A stretch of 64,000 bases of DNA, taken from Luzula sylvatica. Taxonomy: Eukaryota > Streptophyta > Magnoliopsida > Poales > Juncaceae. The DNA is taken from positions 7,914,655-7,978,654 of the forward strand of contig OX326961.1 of NCBI GenBank assembly GCA_946800325.1, read 5' to 3'. Below are positions 48,643 through 60,494 of this stretch, piece by piece (position 1 is the first letter of the stretch; every line of letters begins with the position of its first letter). Position numbers and translations under genes: made by a program. The notes under the pieces are model-generated. The model made no database searches and was not told where the DNA came from. It was given only the letters and a program-made list of their open reading frames with translations.

Positions 48643-49369
48643 TCATCTATCCATTTTTGCTGATGGTTTTTCTAATTCACGCTAATTTTTTCTGTAAGAA
48701 AAGAAAATAATAGATGAAAATGGAGGTGGGCTCTTGGATATGTGAAAAGGAAGGGCGGAAAATGAAAAGTCACGGTCACAAAAACAAAAGAAATGGAAGA
48801 GAGTTTGAGGCTGGACATGATTTTTAGATAAAGAAGGGTATTTTGATCATGTAAATTCGTAATTAGTGATTTAACTATTGGACAAGTTTGATATTATCTT
48901 AGTTTAGATAGTTTTATTTGATAGATTTTCAATTTTGAATTGGTATATTTGTTAGTTTTTTAGTTTTGAATGGACAAATTTGATATTATGTATTTTAGAA
49001 GGACAAATATGATATTTTGTGTTTTTAGAGGGACATGCCAGAAATTCTCCCTAATAAAGGTAAAACATTAATATTATATGATTATTACAAAAAATCTTAT
49101 TTTTGTTTTTCAATAAATAGTATATGTTAAAAAAATATTTTGGATTTTTTAAATGATAAAAAAAATATGGAACGAAATTAATATAACAAATACGTAGAGG
49201 TATTTTGGTCCAAATATCTTTTAACATCATACAAAGTTAACTAACTCTTTCTAAAGAGGGTATTTGAAAAGAAAATTTTGTTTTGAAGATTTTTGTAGGA
49301 GTATCTAAAAAGCGAGGGGCGCTTTTAAAACATTAAAAATACTTTGTTCTTTAAAGAATTTCTCAAGGA

Positions 49370-50190
49370 AAAAATGTACAAATTATATTTTTACCAAAGA
49401 AAAATGATTTTGTCAATGGGCTCATAGCCTAGTTGGTTGAATGTGAGGTACAAAAACCCATGTGTTGTGAGAGGTTGTGGGTTCGATCCCCGTTGACATC
49501 AATAGATAGAGGACATATGAGCCTTCTCCATTTATTATCAAAACAAACAAAAAATGGTTTTCGACTATCTGGCATAATGTTTTTAATGTAACGTACTAAA
49601 AGGTTTAGTGTAAAATGCACTCTTTTTTCTTTTGAATTAGGATTACCAACTAATATCAAAATGTATTTTAGAAGTCTTAAGTGGATATAAACGGTAGATT
49701 TTAGTTTTGTAAATGTAAATTTGATATTAAATACATTTTGAAAAGATAAATTTGATATTTACAGTTTTAAAGGGACAAATATGATATTTTGAATTTTTTT
49801 AATGAAATATAAAAAATTGTCCTTTAAAAAATAAATATATCATTGAATACACATATTTGATATATGCATTTCCCTAATCATGCTCAATGTGTTGTTATGT
49901 AGAATCATCCTAATATGCATTCATCCAAACATTTTTTGCGTGAAAATCACAAGTTAGGTAAACAACTTAAAAATCATGACAATATTTGTATATTGAAAGA
50001 ACAGCATGCCCTATATATTAAAAGATAGAGAATCGTAATTTAAATATTATAAATGAATATTTATATTTGACTTTGCATAAGATATTGGAAGAAATCTATA
50101 ATAAAAGAATGGTGAGTTGCATAGTGAATTCCAATAACGGACCAAAAACACTGCACAAACTATTCATAATTGATGTGAATACCCAAATTT
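49370..50190. repeat. Local segmental repeat block, copy 1
   Basis: Shares ordered sequence with 52115-52460 (from 'cctaatcatgctcaatg' through 'agacc/ggaccaaaaaca') and with 54580-55260 (from 'tacaaattatattttt' onward, including 'tgaattaggatt' and 'ttttttgcgtgaaaa'). This copy contains a SINE (49412-49549) missing from the third block. The blocks are non-coding. Confidence 0.8.
49412..49549 (+). mobile_element. tRNA-derived SINE (copy 1)
   Basis: A box-like 'tagcctagttggt' at 49425 and B box GGTTCGATCCC at 49480-49490 give an internal RNA polymerase III promoter. Imperfect flanking repeats, aaaaatgatttt (49400-49411) and aaaaatggtttt (49550-49561), fit a target duplication. The tail is A-rich (aaaacaaacaaaaaa). 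The segment does not fold as a functional tRNA. Confidence 0.7.
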
Positions 50191-50487
50191 TGAATCGAGC
50201 TACAATTAAAATAAAAACTACAATTAAAATCAAGTTTGATTTCCTTGATTCCATTTCTTGACAATTTACTAATCCACCTATTTCGCTTCGGAGCATCTCT
50301 AGCCTTGAGATCAAATTTAAGAATGGGACCACTACAATTAAATTCATAACTGAAGTTCACGCGCTGGATAGAACACAAATCTCTCGATGATTAATGCCTT
50401 GAAATTAATGAGAAAAACAATAAAATGTTTGTACTTAAAAACAAGGGCATCAATATAAAAAAAAGAATATTGTAGATGATTAATGCC

Positions 50488-50590
50488 AATGGTCTCATAG
50501 CCTAGATGGTTGAGTGCTCAGAACAATAAACCCTCATGTTATAGAGGTTGTGGGTTCGAATCCCGGCGACATCAATATAAAAAAAAGAAA
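50488..50590 (+). mobile_element. tRNA-derived SINE (copy 2)
   Basis: Starts 'ggtctcatagcctagatggt', with B box GGTTCGAATCCC at 50554-50565, then 'gacatcaatataaaaaaaag'. The body matches copy 1 but lacks its 3' extension. The phrase 'catcaatataaaaaaaagaa' also occurs just upstream at 50449, which could be a target duplication or the tail of an earlier insertion. Confidence 0.65.
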
Positions 50591-50971
50591 CTTATAATTG
50601 TCACGATTCGTGGCCTAAGATTCTCTTCAAAAAATAAAATAAGAATATGGTCTTATATATTCTCTCTTTCGTTTTACTTCTTTGATCTAATATATTCGAG
50701 ATCTCGACACATTGTCAAACCTTCTTCAAAAAAAATGTTTGATGTGAACTTTCTTAGATAATTTCTTTTCTTAAGCAAAATTTTACTTTGACCCAAGACA
50801 TGTGATAAAAAGTATTGATGCAGTCAGCATGACGTCAACGGTTAATTGATTGTCCTAAACTCGATTTTGTAGTCATGTTGATGTCAGCAATTAATTTATT
50901 AGGTCATTGGACTGGATATGTATGTATAGTCCCGCTCCCAATTAACGCAGCCATTAATTAACATTTTATAT

Positions 50972-51149
50972 CAATGTTTTAAATTGCGACATAACGGTTC
51001 ATTGTGCTATATTGCGCTATATTGCCGATATGATTACCGATATTGCGCTATATTGCGACGCTATTTAGTTGTTTGCGGTATTGCATTTTAGAAATATTTA
51101 TTGTGATTTGCACTATGACGGCACAATTGCACCGCTATTTAAATCACTG
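50972..51149 (+). mobile_element. Short hAT element, TTGCGG family, copy 3
   Basis: Left end CAATGTTTTAAATTGCG and right end in reverse CAGTGATTTAAATAGCGG. Flanking 8-mers are ttttatat and ctttatat (seven of eight match). The interior is only 178 bp and mostly 'tattgcg' motifs. A diverged, internally deleted relative of 35054-35894 and 58075-58946. Confidence 0.82.
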
Positions 51150-52114
51150 CTTTATATACTAACTAAAAATTAACATATTATAATTTTTAAAAGAAAAATT
51201 ATACTTGTCCCCTCTAAAATTCTCCAGAAAGCTTGATGTGTTGGCAAAAAAACATTTAATACGTTTAATAATAGTAAATTTTACATTTTAGGTTTACCAG
51301 GTGGTAAACCTAACTTATTTATTTTATTATATTTTAATTAAATTTTACACGTTTCACATGTGGTAAATGGTGAATCGATCCATTTGATCAAATTTAATGT
51401 TATTGCCATTGTGCTAGGGAATTCTAAAGGGATTGTTTATCACCACTCTTTTTAAAATGTTAAATTTGCTAATTTACATTTAAAATTCTCTCCTTAAGGT
51501 TGGTGTTGGTTTTTTTTTATGCATAACAGAAGCTTAATGATTTCTAAATGAATCTCGGTTTCATAATAGCAGCATATTATAATGTCAAGGTTGGATGCTA
51601 TTTTTGAATCTGGGTACCGATATTGAATGATGTTAATAAAGACACAATGGTCATCATAAGAAACAAATTATACAAATGATATAATTACTAAATAGTGAGT
51701 TTTTTTTAATAATATATTCTGGAACAAAAAATATAATTATACCCCAAAGACATTCAACGCATTCAAGGCTCCGAGTTACATTAGATAGATATGATTCATG
51801 GTTTCGTGATATTTTGATATATTTGTTAAATGGACATCACTTCGAGTATTGCTATTTTATGTACTATGAATTACAAATGTCCATGATCACGTTACTGAAA
51901 AAAGTAATGAAATATTTAATGGTTGTTAAATTTCATTGATGAACCAAAGCTGATTTTCACGATTAGTAAAATACTAGTTATGCCGATAACTTTGAACCTA
52001 GTTCCAGCGTATACGGTATACATATATATATAAGTAAATATTTCGGACCAATTATTCATAATCATACAACTCACATGTCACATCACATGATTTAAAAAAT
52101 TAACAAATCATTGA
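51150..52114. other. Unassigned AT-rich interval
   Basis: No supported gene or element. Confidence 0.4.
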
Positions 52115-52460
52115 AATATGTTTTTTCCTAATCATGCTCAATGCGCTGTTATGTAGAAACATTCTAATATGCATTCATCCAAATATTTTTTGCGTGAAAA
52201 CCACAAATTAGGTAAACAACTTAAAAAGCATGACAATATTTGTCTATTGAAAGACCATCATGCCCTATATATTAAAAGATAGTGAATCATAATTTAAAAT
52301 AAATACTGAAAATGAATGGATACGTTATATTTGACTTTGTATAGGATATTGAAAGAAATCTATAATAAAAAAAATGATGAGTTGTGTACTGAATCTCAAC
52401 ATCAGACCAAAAACACATCATGAATTATTCAGAAATATAATTGATGCGAATTCCCGAATC
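52115..52460. repeat. Local segmental repeat block, copy 2
   Basis: Aligns by eye to about 49870-50190 with scattered substitutions, including 'tgccctatatattaaaagat' identical in both. Confidence 0.8.
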
Positions 52461-54027
52461 AGTATTGCCAATAATGAAAAGACGATTTCAATACTTAAAC
52501 GTTACGAGAATGAGTGAACGCTTGTTGAGTACCATTCAAAAATATAAAAAATAAACATATTACAGAATAGGCGCACGCCCGTCAATATATCGTTTACCAG
52601 CGAGAGAAAGAAAGCCTCGAGCGGTCCCAGATTCCTGAAATGAAATCCTTTATTCGTAGAAATTCATATTAAATTCATATTAATTGTTCAACTCGATTAA
52701 AATTAAATTAAAATCTAGAATTATATTGACGGTTGTGCTAAATGTTCAACTATGCTAAAAACATGGTAATATTTAGAAATTAGAATCATAAACTAAATAT
52801 TTACTTAATTAAATTCCTCAGCAAATATTCCAAACTAAACTCCTGACAAAATGACAAGAAAACAAATTAAAAACCGTCGCAACTCCGGCCCGGCGCCGCG
52901 CAGACCCGACCCCAGCTATGGGCTGATGAGGCAAAATAGTCCTAGTTAGACAGTAGTGGATATCAACCGAACAATCATCAGGTCTTGAATTATTTCCTAT
53001 AAGTGTCTCCATAATTTGGTTTGATTTCCTCTTCCTTACCTTGTTTCGTGATATTCACGCAATTGACAAAAAATTCTCGACATTTGAGAGAAATTTCAGG
53101 CCATTTATTTATATATTTTCAAGAGATTCATTTATGAAAATTGACGGAATGAACATAATACTGATTATAGTATGGTATAGCAAGGAGTGAGTTTGTGCCA
53201 TTATTCATAAATAAATTCACAAATACAATTAAACCGAATAAATATGAGTATTTTTCAGGGTCTTTTTCAGAATAGGCTTCGGGTCCTGAAATACCTGGGA
53301 CCGGGCCTTGCGCCGCGTATGAATATTTAAACATTTAATTATCATTGACGACGACGATCAGGTTTTCTCAAACATTAAAAGAAACAGGGTTCGCAAACGT
53401 AAATTATTTTTTATAATATATTATGTTATGGTATATTATATTTATTGAATTGAAGTTATGATAATTGTATTAGGCCAATATATTGGATTTGAATTTCGGG
53501 GACTAATCTGTTTTATATTTCCGGGCCAGAAATATGCTCTTCGATGTGCTATTTAACCTTTTTGTAAATTCACCTTGTAATATTGGTCAATATTATAAAA
53601 TGGGCGTCGTGATGACGGAACCATCCAATCCGGTCCTTAATATTTAACCTTGCTATCAAGTTCAGGAACAGGACTAGTATTTAATTCTGCATACATACAT
53701 GGGTATTACTATTTAAAACAAAACAAATATCATTTGTAATCTAAAAATAGGTTATTTTTTATATACAAAATAAGTACTCATTTGTAATAAAATCATAACT
53801 TAGGTAGTTGAATATTTGACACAATAAAATCATATGTCAGACAGGTTATGAATCCGAGTCTTTTTGGTACCATAATAAAAAAATAAAAGTACTAATAATA
53901 ACAAGCGACCCTTTTCTGAATACCATTAAAAAAAAATCAAAGACATTACTTTTTGGACTCCGGGCTCCGGGAGTCCGAAAATGTGATTTCTATGTTTTTT
54001 GACTTATTTTATTTTAGACTTGTATAA
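52461..54027. other. Unassigned interval
   Basis: Two GC-richer stretches, 52875-52925 ('cggcgccgcgcagacccgac') and 53270-53322 (in reverse 'cgcggcgcaaggcccggtcc'), are roughly inverted relative to each other and could be ends of an element of about 440 bp. No TSD was found. The rest is AT-rich. Confidence 0.35.
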
Positions 54028-54035
54028 TATAAATC

Positions 54036-54533
54036 CTATGTTGTGCGGATACTTCAAAAAATGAATCATACCCGTATCGGATACGGATACGTCACCGATA
54101 CTTATCCGATACGTCACGTGACTTATCGGACTATTTTAATATATAAATTTAAACGGATACGGTTCCGATACGGCACAATACGTTTCCGATACGGCCGGAT
54201 ACGTTTCCGATACGGCTAGATACGGCTGATTCATTAATTTTTGTTATTTGACCCAACATAAAAATACCCAATACTTTTACTACTCAATAATAATTTGCAC
54301 CACATATTTTATTATTTTAGTTATTTGTAAAATATCCAAATCGATAATACAACATTTTGGTTTTTATAATAATTTAACAAAATTATTTAAATATATATGT
54401 TTAATTATATTAAAATAATATTAAATAATCTACATATATAACGTATCGTATCCTAGACTTTTTAAAAATTACCGTATCGTCGTATCCGTATCGTATCGGA
54501 TACTATACTCGTACCCGTGTCCGTACAACATAG
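54036..54533. mobile_element. hAT element, GTATCC family, complete
   Basis: Left end CTATGTTGTGCGGATAC and right end in reverse CTATGTTGTACGGACAC. Perfect 8-bp TSD, tataaatc, at 54028-54035 and 54534-54541. Both subterminal regions hold many 'cggatac' and 'gtatccg' motifs around an AT-rich centre. 498 bp, non-coding. The remnant at 700-917 is the same family. Confidence 0.92.
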
Positions 54534-54579
54534 TATAAATCCCAAATTTCCACTATAAAATACACCATAATGCCCTGAA

Positions 54580-55260
54580 AGTAAAAATGTACAAATTATA
54601 TTTTTCTCAAAATAATAATTGTATCTTCTAATTAGAAATCATTTGTCATTTTCTAAATGACCTAAATTTTGTGTTATTTTTTCTAGTAAATATTAGTAAG
54701 CAGAGGGCATGCTATAATAAAATACATGACCATGCTTGATTTAGGAGATTTTTTCGGGTAATTTTTGACTATCTTATGAAATCATGTTTTAATGTAATGT
54801 ACAGAAATGTTTAATGTAAAATACACTCTTTTTTTTCTTTTGAATTAGGATTTCTTTTCTTTCCAAATCATGATTCATGAATTTATATTACATCCAACTC
54901 ATCCAACTCACATGATTTACAAAATATTTGAAACATGCACTCCCCCAATCATGCTCGATGCGTGTTTTCTAGAAACATTCAAATATGCATTCATGTCAAA
55001 TTAAACATGCTCAATGCATTCACATGCAAACAATTTTTTGCGTGAAAACCACAAGTTAGGCAAACAACCTAAAAGCATGACAATATTTTGTATATTGTAC
55101 ACGACGATATATATATTGAGAGACCAGTATGACAGTATGCCTTTATATATATTAAAAAATAGAGAATCATAATTTAAATATCGGAATTGAATGGATGTTA
55201 TATCAGACCCTTGCAAGCACAAGATATTGGAACAAGCCTATAACAAAATCTGTAATAAAA
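54580..55260. repeat. Local segmental repeat block, copy 3
   Basis: Matches copy 1 over an extended region, with insertions (for example around 54995-55015, where the 'catgctcaatgcattca' phrase is duplicated). More diverged than copy 2. Confidence 0.7.
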
Positions 55261-58074
55261 ATGAATTTGTTATATCAGATGATATGTTTGCTCTTTTTTT
55301 GTCTTCTTCGTCTTGTTGATTTTCTTGCTCGTTCGAAAAACCTGGCACCGAGGAAGATGGAGATGGTGATGGCGCAATTGAGATTTGATGAGAAGATTGA
55401 AACGTAGGAAGTCACTGTTAAAACAATATATAGTATAACGGTCTATTCGAACAACGATAAAAAATAAAATATATTATATTACAATATTTATATACAACAC
55501 ATACAAAATTAACATGGAATAATATATAGCAATAAAATTGAAATCGTTTATCCGAATCGCGTGAACGAAATTCTTGGAAATTATTTCGTCCGTTCGTGCA
55601 GACTGTAGCAAATGGTCCAAGATAATTCGGAATTGTCGTTCTTTAGGGCACGTCGATGAGAATAACAGATGATAGTTTTCCTCAACACCCAACTCGAAAT
55701 AGTATATAGAGAATTATAGGGAATTATTGGAAAACATACAAGTATAATGTACACAAGGTATTATATGTATACAGTATACTATGTATCTCACTCTCTAGTA
55801 TGTATGTTGTCTCTCTATTGCATCGGTAACTTCAGTTCCTATTCAGATAATGGGGTGTATACTTATATATAGAGGCCATATATCATGGCCCTCAAATTCT
55901 CCCACAATTTCCTCGCAATAGTAATTCATGATTAATTCAATAATTAGTGTTTTGGATTAACGATTAACGATTAATTATCTATTTTTAAATATTTAGAATT
56001 AATCATTAATTAGTATGAACCTTAATTCCATATTAAAATTTTAGTAACCATGAATTAATTATTAATCCACTTTGCTAATTATGAAATTAATTAGTGTGGG
56101 AGGTTGTTGGGGAAATGAGCGGGAAAAGTATAATTGTCTTAATATCTTATATATATATATGATCATGGAGTGATGTATACTTTCTTCAAAAAAAAAATTG
56201 ATTTCAAAAAATTTCTTTGAAATTTCTTTTTTTATTTTTTTATAATGGTAGTGTACGTTTCTATTGGTCTTCATACAATTATTAATAAGTGAACGTTACA
56301 AAATAATTAACACAATATACTGAAATGTTTAACTGTTAGAATATATAATATATAATTAATATTAAATACCAACAACTTGACCACCAAGAAATACAAGTCG
56401 TTTATTTTAATTTTAATTTTGTGTTTTAATTATATTTGCTCCAACAATCACCGATTGGAAAAGATTTTATCACCTGATTGAAAAATATTGACAATCTCAC
56501 ACTTTCGGACTTTCGGACTTTCGGACTCATAATATTATGGACTCTGACTCTGACTCAATTGGCACTGTAATCAGTTCATAGCCAATTGCATAATCTTTGA
56601 ATTAAAAAAAGGGACTCCGAGAGATCGGAAATATTGGTTTTGGGTTTTATTATGTTGCCATGAGCATATTCATATAAATCAAAATTTAACTTTTTGTCTC
56701 GTTTGCTACTTTTCCAAATGCTTATTATTATTATTATTATTAATGATTAATGATTAGTATTACACGCCTATATATATTGTTTAACATAATTTAATTGTTA
56801 ATTATAATAATTGATGCGTCATTAACATTGAAAAAACATAATTAATTGTGTATTTATTTTACATAATATAAATAAAGGATTTAAATAATATATAAGGTTA
56901 ATTATTTATTTACATATTACTAAGTCAAAATGCTATCATTAGTTAAACATATATTAGTTTCACGAACAATATAAACGGTAAATATATTATTAGCCGAAAA
57001 TAATATATTTCAATATATTTGGAATTTGAATTACACGTGAGACCCCATAAATTTCTTTGACGTATTGTATCCATAGATGTAAAATAAAATGTGGGTAAAT
57101 TAGCACAAACAATTTTAGTGTGTGTGTGAGGATCTTAATGCATCAATTTGTTTTGATAAACTTAAGCCATTATTAGCTACCATTAAGGTAATGTCACCTA
57201 TTCAGGCCTCATCTACAACAAAAAGAAGGGTCTAACCGAAAAAAACCGCCCAAAACAACTTAAACCGGCCGGTTTTTGAAAATAAACCGGCTTTTGAACC
57301 CGGTTATTGTGCAGAGCTATTCTTTCTTCCCAAGACACCCAACATAGATTCGTCCCGTACTCCTCTTTAACACAAAACAATGATTTTTGGTGGAACTTTT
57401 TTTTTTCTTTCTCTGGGACCTTTTGCGATTTAATCATCTCCTTTCTTTCTGTTTGGTGTTTTAGTTCTAGTGCTTTCGATTTCCCCGTGTCTGGTCTCCT
57501 ATTTTTTTTCGAGAAACTCTTCAACTCTTCAATATGAAACTTTTCTCGAGGTTTGTCTGATCTCAACTATTTGCCAAAATATATTATTAATTGAAGCAAT
57601 TAACATAAGCACTGAAATTCATTTAACATAGTCTTGAGCCGTAAATGGGGCCTGAACAATTTCAAATGGTACTTGCATCTTGGTATATTGATATCATGCA
57701 AGTGATTTCGATTTGTACAAATGAACAAAGATGTCCATAATGCCATTGCTCCTCTCAATTACAATCCTTCAATTGTAATTAACACACAATTTTGAGTCGA
57801 TGTTAATAATTGTTACTGTTACTGATGTCATGTACTGTAACGATTTGAAGAAAAACAGGTTTATGGCCAAGAGGAGAAAACAATTTGTCTCGTTTGAGAA
57901 AATTAGAGCATGGTGAGAAAAATTGGCATTCATGAATGGATTCAATTTGACTGATGTTTATCTTTACATTAGTCCTTTAAAATTGAGCTAATTGCATATA
58001 TTTTCTAATCCTTGTTTGAATTTTCATTCATTTTCCAGTATTTAGGAATGAGAGAACTATATATATATATATAT
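55261..58074. other. Unassigned interval
   Basis: Mostly AT-rich. Small features: a (ctttcgga)3 tandem at 56503-56527 followed by 'gactct' repeats; an 'aaccggccggttttt' remnant at 57236-57306 resembling hAT subterminal sequence; and a pyrimidine-rich 57300-57540 stretch with no convincing frame. Confidence 0.35.
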
Positions 58075-58943
58075 CAATGTTTTAAATTGCGATATTGCGG
58101 TCCATTGCGGTCGGGTCTTTTTTGCAGCGGATTGCGTTTGCGGGCGCAATTGCGGCGCAATGAACTTATTGCGGACAGTCGTTGCGATATTAAATTATGT
58201 AAAAATAATAGTTTGTTTAAATATATTTTTCACAATATTTTCTTCTAAAAAGGATAAAAAAGTTGATTGTCCAGGAACATTTTCAGTATAAATAAAAGTT
58301 GATCATAAAATTTTCATTAAAATGGCAATTATACGGGATCTTTGGATTTGTATTTTGTTGAAGAATTTTTTGTCGACATCCAAAAATATCAAAACACTAT
58401 AACTCAAATTTTAAATCGAAATATCAATGAAATACAATGAAAATTATGAAAGCCATATATTTATAGATGAAAATGACATATTTTAGAAGTTATGTATGTT
58501 ATGAGTATATTTTATCAAATATTTTGATAATAAAACATGGAAACTAAGTATTAAATAATCTCAAAAATTATGTTATAATGTTTATATTAAATAATTCTCG
58601 ACGAAATTAATTTAACGTGTGTTTCGTGTTTAATTCAGGGTAAAAGACAAAATTTCACAAATTCAAGCCCATCATTGCGTTCCTCTCGTCGAGACGAGCG
58701 ATTTCAATATAAATTTCGTGTAATTTGATGGAAGGATTTGAAAATTACAACGATTTGAATATTATCCCGCAATTTGTACCCGCAATTACCGCAATTTTCC
58801 CGCAATTTTCCCGCAATTGCGCCGCAATGGCCGCAATTTTTTGAAAACGCAATATACCGCTATATGTTATTGCGAAATTGCGATTCTAAATTTCGGGCCG
58901 CAATTTCCGCAATTGCGCCGCAATTGCACCGCAATTTAAAACA

Positions 58944-58946
<3 letters not shown>
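58075..58946 (+). mobile_element. hAT element, TTGCGG family, copy 2 (longer form)
   Basis: Ends CAATGTTTTAAATTGCG and, reversed, CAGTGTTTTAAATTGCGG. Inserted in an (AT)n run with atatatat on both sides (58067-58074 and 58947-58954), consistent with an 8-bp TSD but ambiguous in such a repeat. By eye it is identical to 35054-35894 apart from a 31-bp extra segment near the right end. Non-coding, 872 bp. Confidence 0.9.
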
Positions 58947-58954
<8 letters not shown>

Positions 58955-58976
<22 letters not shown>

Positions 58977-60218
58977 CATATGCACAAAAAGACAGTGCAT
59001 AGGCTTCTCAAAAAGAATCTGAGACGAATGACGAAAACAAGTGTCGAGGCAGATACAAATGTATTAAAGCTATGTTTTTATTGCAACAATTTCAGATATT
59101 TTAGGGGCCTTATTGCATAAGTCCTGTAGCTATGTTAGCTAACTGAAATGAAAAATGTTGAGATAATCTCGTGAGTCGTTATATTATGTAAAACAAATTG
59201 TGATAACTCGATAAGTCTGGATTTGGACTTAGACAAATTTGTCAAGTGGATTTATTATCCTTTTCAACAATTGTTTTTGCACATTGATTTTTTAATGTTC
59301 TAGGATGATAATACCATATTTTTTTTTTTGATGAAATTTAACTTCAGTAACACTTCGATGGTTCAACAATAATACCATCTATTTATAAACAGCATAAACA
59401 AATTTATATAATATACTCGTTAGAAAATCAGCAATTCAACCGGTTGACCCGACGGTTCGACCAAAGAACCGGTGACCCGAGACTCGGCCGGGTCGATGTC
59501 CGGTCCGGTTTTAAAAACACTGGTTTAAAGTGAATGAACGAAGAATGACAAAAACGTATGTGAAAAAATCGATCTAAAAAAAAGGAATATTATTTTTTTA
59601 GGAGCCTATTTACTAAGCCCCTCAAATCCTCCCAACATCCGCTATATCACGAATTAACGATTAATTATCATGATAATTAGTAAAAAAATTCATTAACAGT
59701 TAATTAATATATAATTAAAGTAACTATGTATTAATAATTAATAATCAATATTAATTAAATATTAATAGAGTGTATTTTTATTAATCACCATGATGATTAA
59801 TCATTAATGCTTGATATAGGAAATGTCGGAAAGAATTTGAGGCAAACAATAAAATTGTCCTTTTTGTATTATTTCTTTCACCTTTCCTAATGAAAAATTC
59901 ACTCTGACCTCTTTCTTTTTAAAACATGAGAAATAGACCATGTTTCCTTTGGTTTGGCAAACAATCCTCGATTTTGATAGGCTTACGACGAGTAGCCATG
60001 TACACCCTCTAGTATTATTCTCCCATATTCTTGATAACGTAAACATGATTTAACACTTTCAAAATTAACACACAAAAATATGATTTAACATCTAAATTTA
60101 TAATTTAATTATCTTAATTTATAATTGAACATACAATTAACACATTAAATTATGAATTGAAATGTTAATTTTTAAGATGTTAAATCATATCTACATCATA
60201 AAAAATATGATGGAAGAG
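58955..60218. other. Unassigned interval with a hAT-like end
   Basis: At 59430-59516 dense 'accggt', 'gacccg' and 'ggtccgg' motifs end, in reverse, as CAGTGTTTTTAAAACCGG, a hAT-like terminus, but a matching left end and TSD are not evident. 59640-59810 is rich in 'ttaatcatgatgatt'-like palindromic AT sequence. Confidence 0.4.
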
Positions 60219-60417
60219 TGTTAGAAATAGTTAATTAGTGAAGTAGTTAGATCCAACAGTCATGATCAATGGACCGTTGGATATCAATGAGTATGATTAC
60301 TTTTGGAATTTTAGATATCTCTATAAATTAAACCCATTGTAAATTCATTTCATCAACTCATAATACAAAATCATTTCGTTAATCTCTCCTTAATTTATCA
60401 TTGTATATATTTCTACA
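60219..60417 (+). mobile_element. Solo LTR of a short-LTR retrotransposon
   Basis: Starts TGTTAGAAAT and ends TTTCTACA, giving the TG...CA boundary with short inverted repeats. A perfect 5-bp TSD, aagag, lies at 60214-60218 and 60418-60422. A TATA-like 'ctataaatt' sits at 60311-60319, followed by a pyrimidine-rich region, as expected for an LTR promoter. No internal domain or second LTR, so it is a solo LTR of 199 bp. The strand is inferred from the TATA position. Confidence 0.78.
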
Positions 60418-60494
60418 AAGAGGTAAAGTATCTCCAACATTTTCTACTTACAAATACATCATCGAACACATGTATTTGCATTCCATGAGAACAT

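Larger units (their letters stand above)
42763..48658 (-). mobile_element. L1-type LINE, 5'-truncated and interrupted by a MULE
   Basis: On the minus strand, fragments in order encode the linker after the endonuclease, reverse transcriptase, and a C-terminal zinc-binding RT domain. A 3' UTR of about 480 bp follows, then a 20-base poly(A) (T run at 42763-42782). A short repeat, gctgatg, occurs at 42756-42762 and 48659-48665 and fits a target duplication. The endonuclease domain and ORF1 are absent, as expected for a 5'-truncated insertion. Removing the MULE at 44343-46865 leaves about 3.4 kb. Three frameshifts, all at or near A/T-rich runs, and one nonsense codon show it is dead. Confidence 0.88.
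41299..49049. mobile_element. MULE-like element (outer member of second nest)
   Basis: The left end starts GGGGCAATTTTTGTATGTCC and the right end in reverse GGGAGAATTTCTGGCATGTC. Both are followed by 'ctc(t)aaaaa' and 'aatatcatatttgtcc' blocks in the same order for more than 80 bp. Flanking 9-mers are taataaata and taataaagg, seven of nine matching, so the TSD is only partly supported. Without the LINE it is about 1.85 kb. The left interior (41470-42540) has gene-like composition and short frames such as 41690-41920, but no domain I recognise. It may be captured sequence. Confidence 0.6.

Noticed and set aside
49415..49495. Possible tRNA gene
   Set aside because: A- and B-box sequences are present, but the arms do not pair as a tRNA and a second copy with the same body lies at 50488. 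A SINE explains both better.
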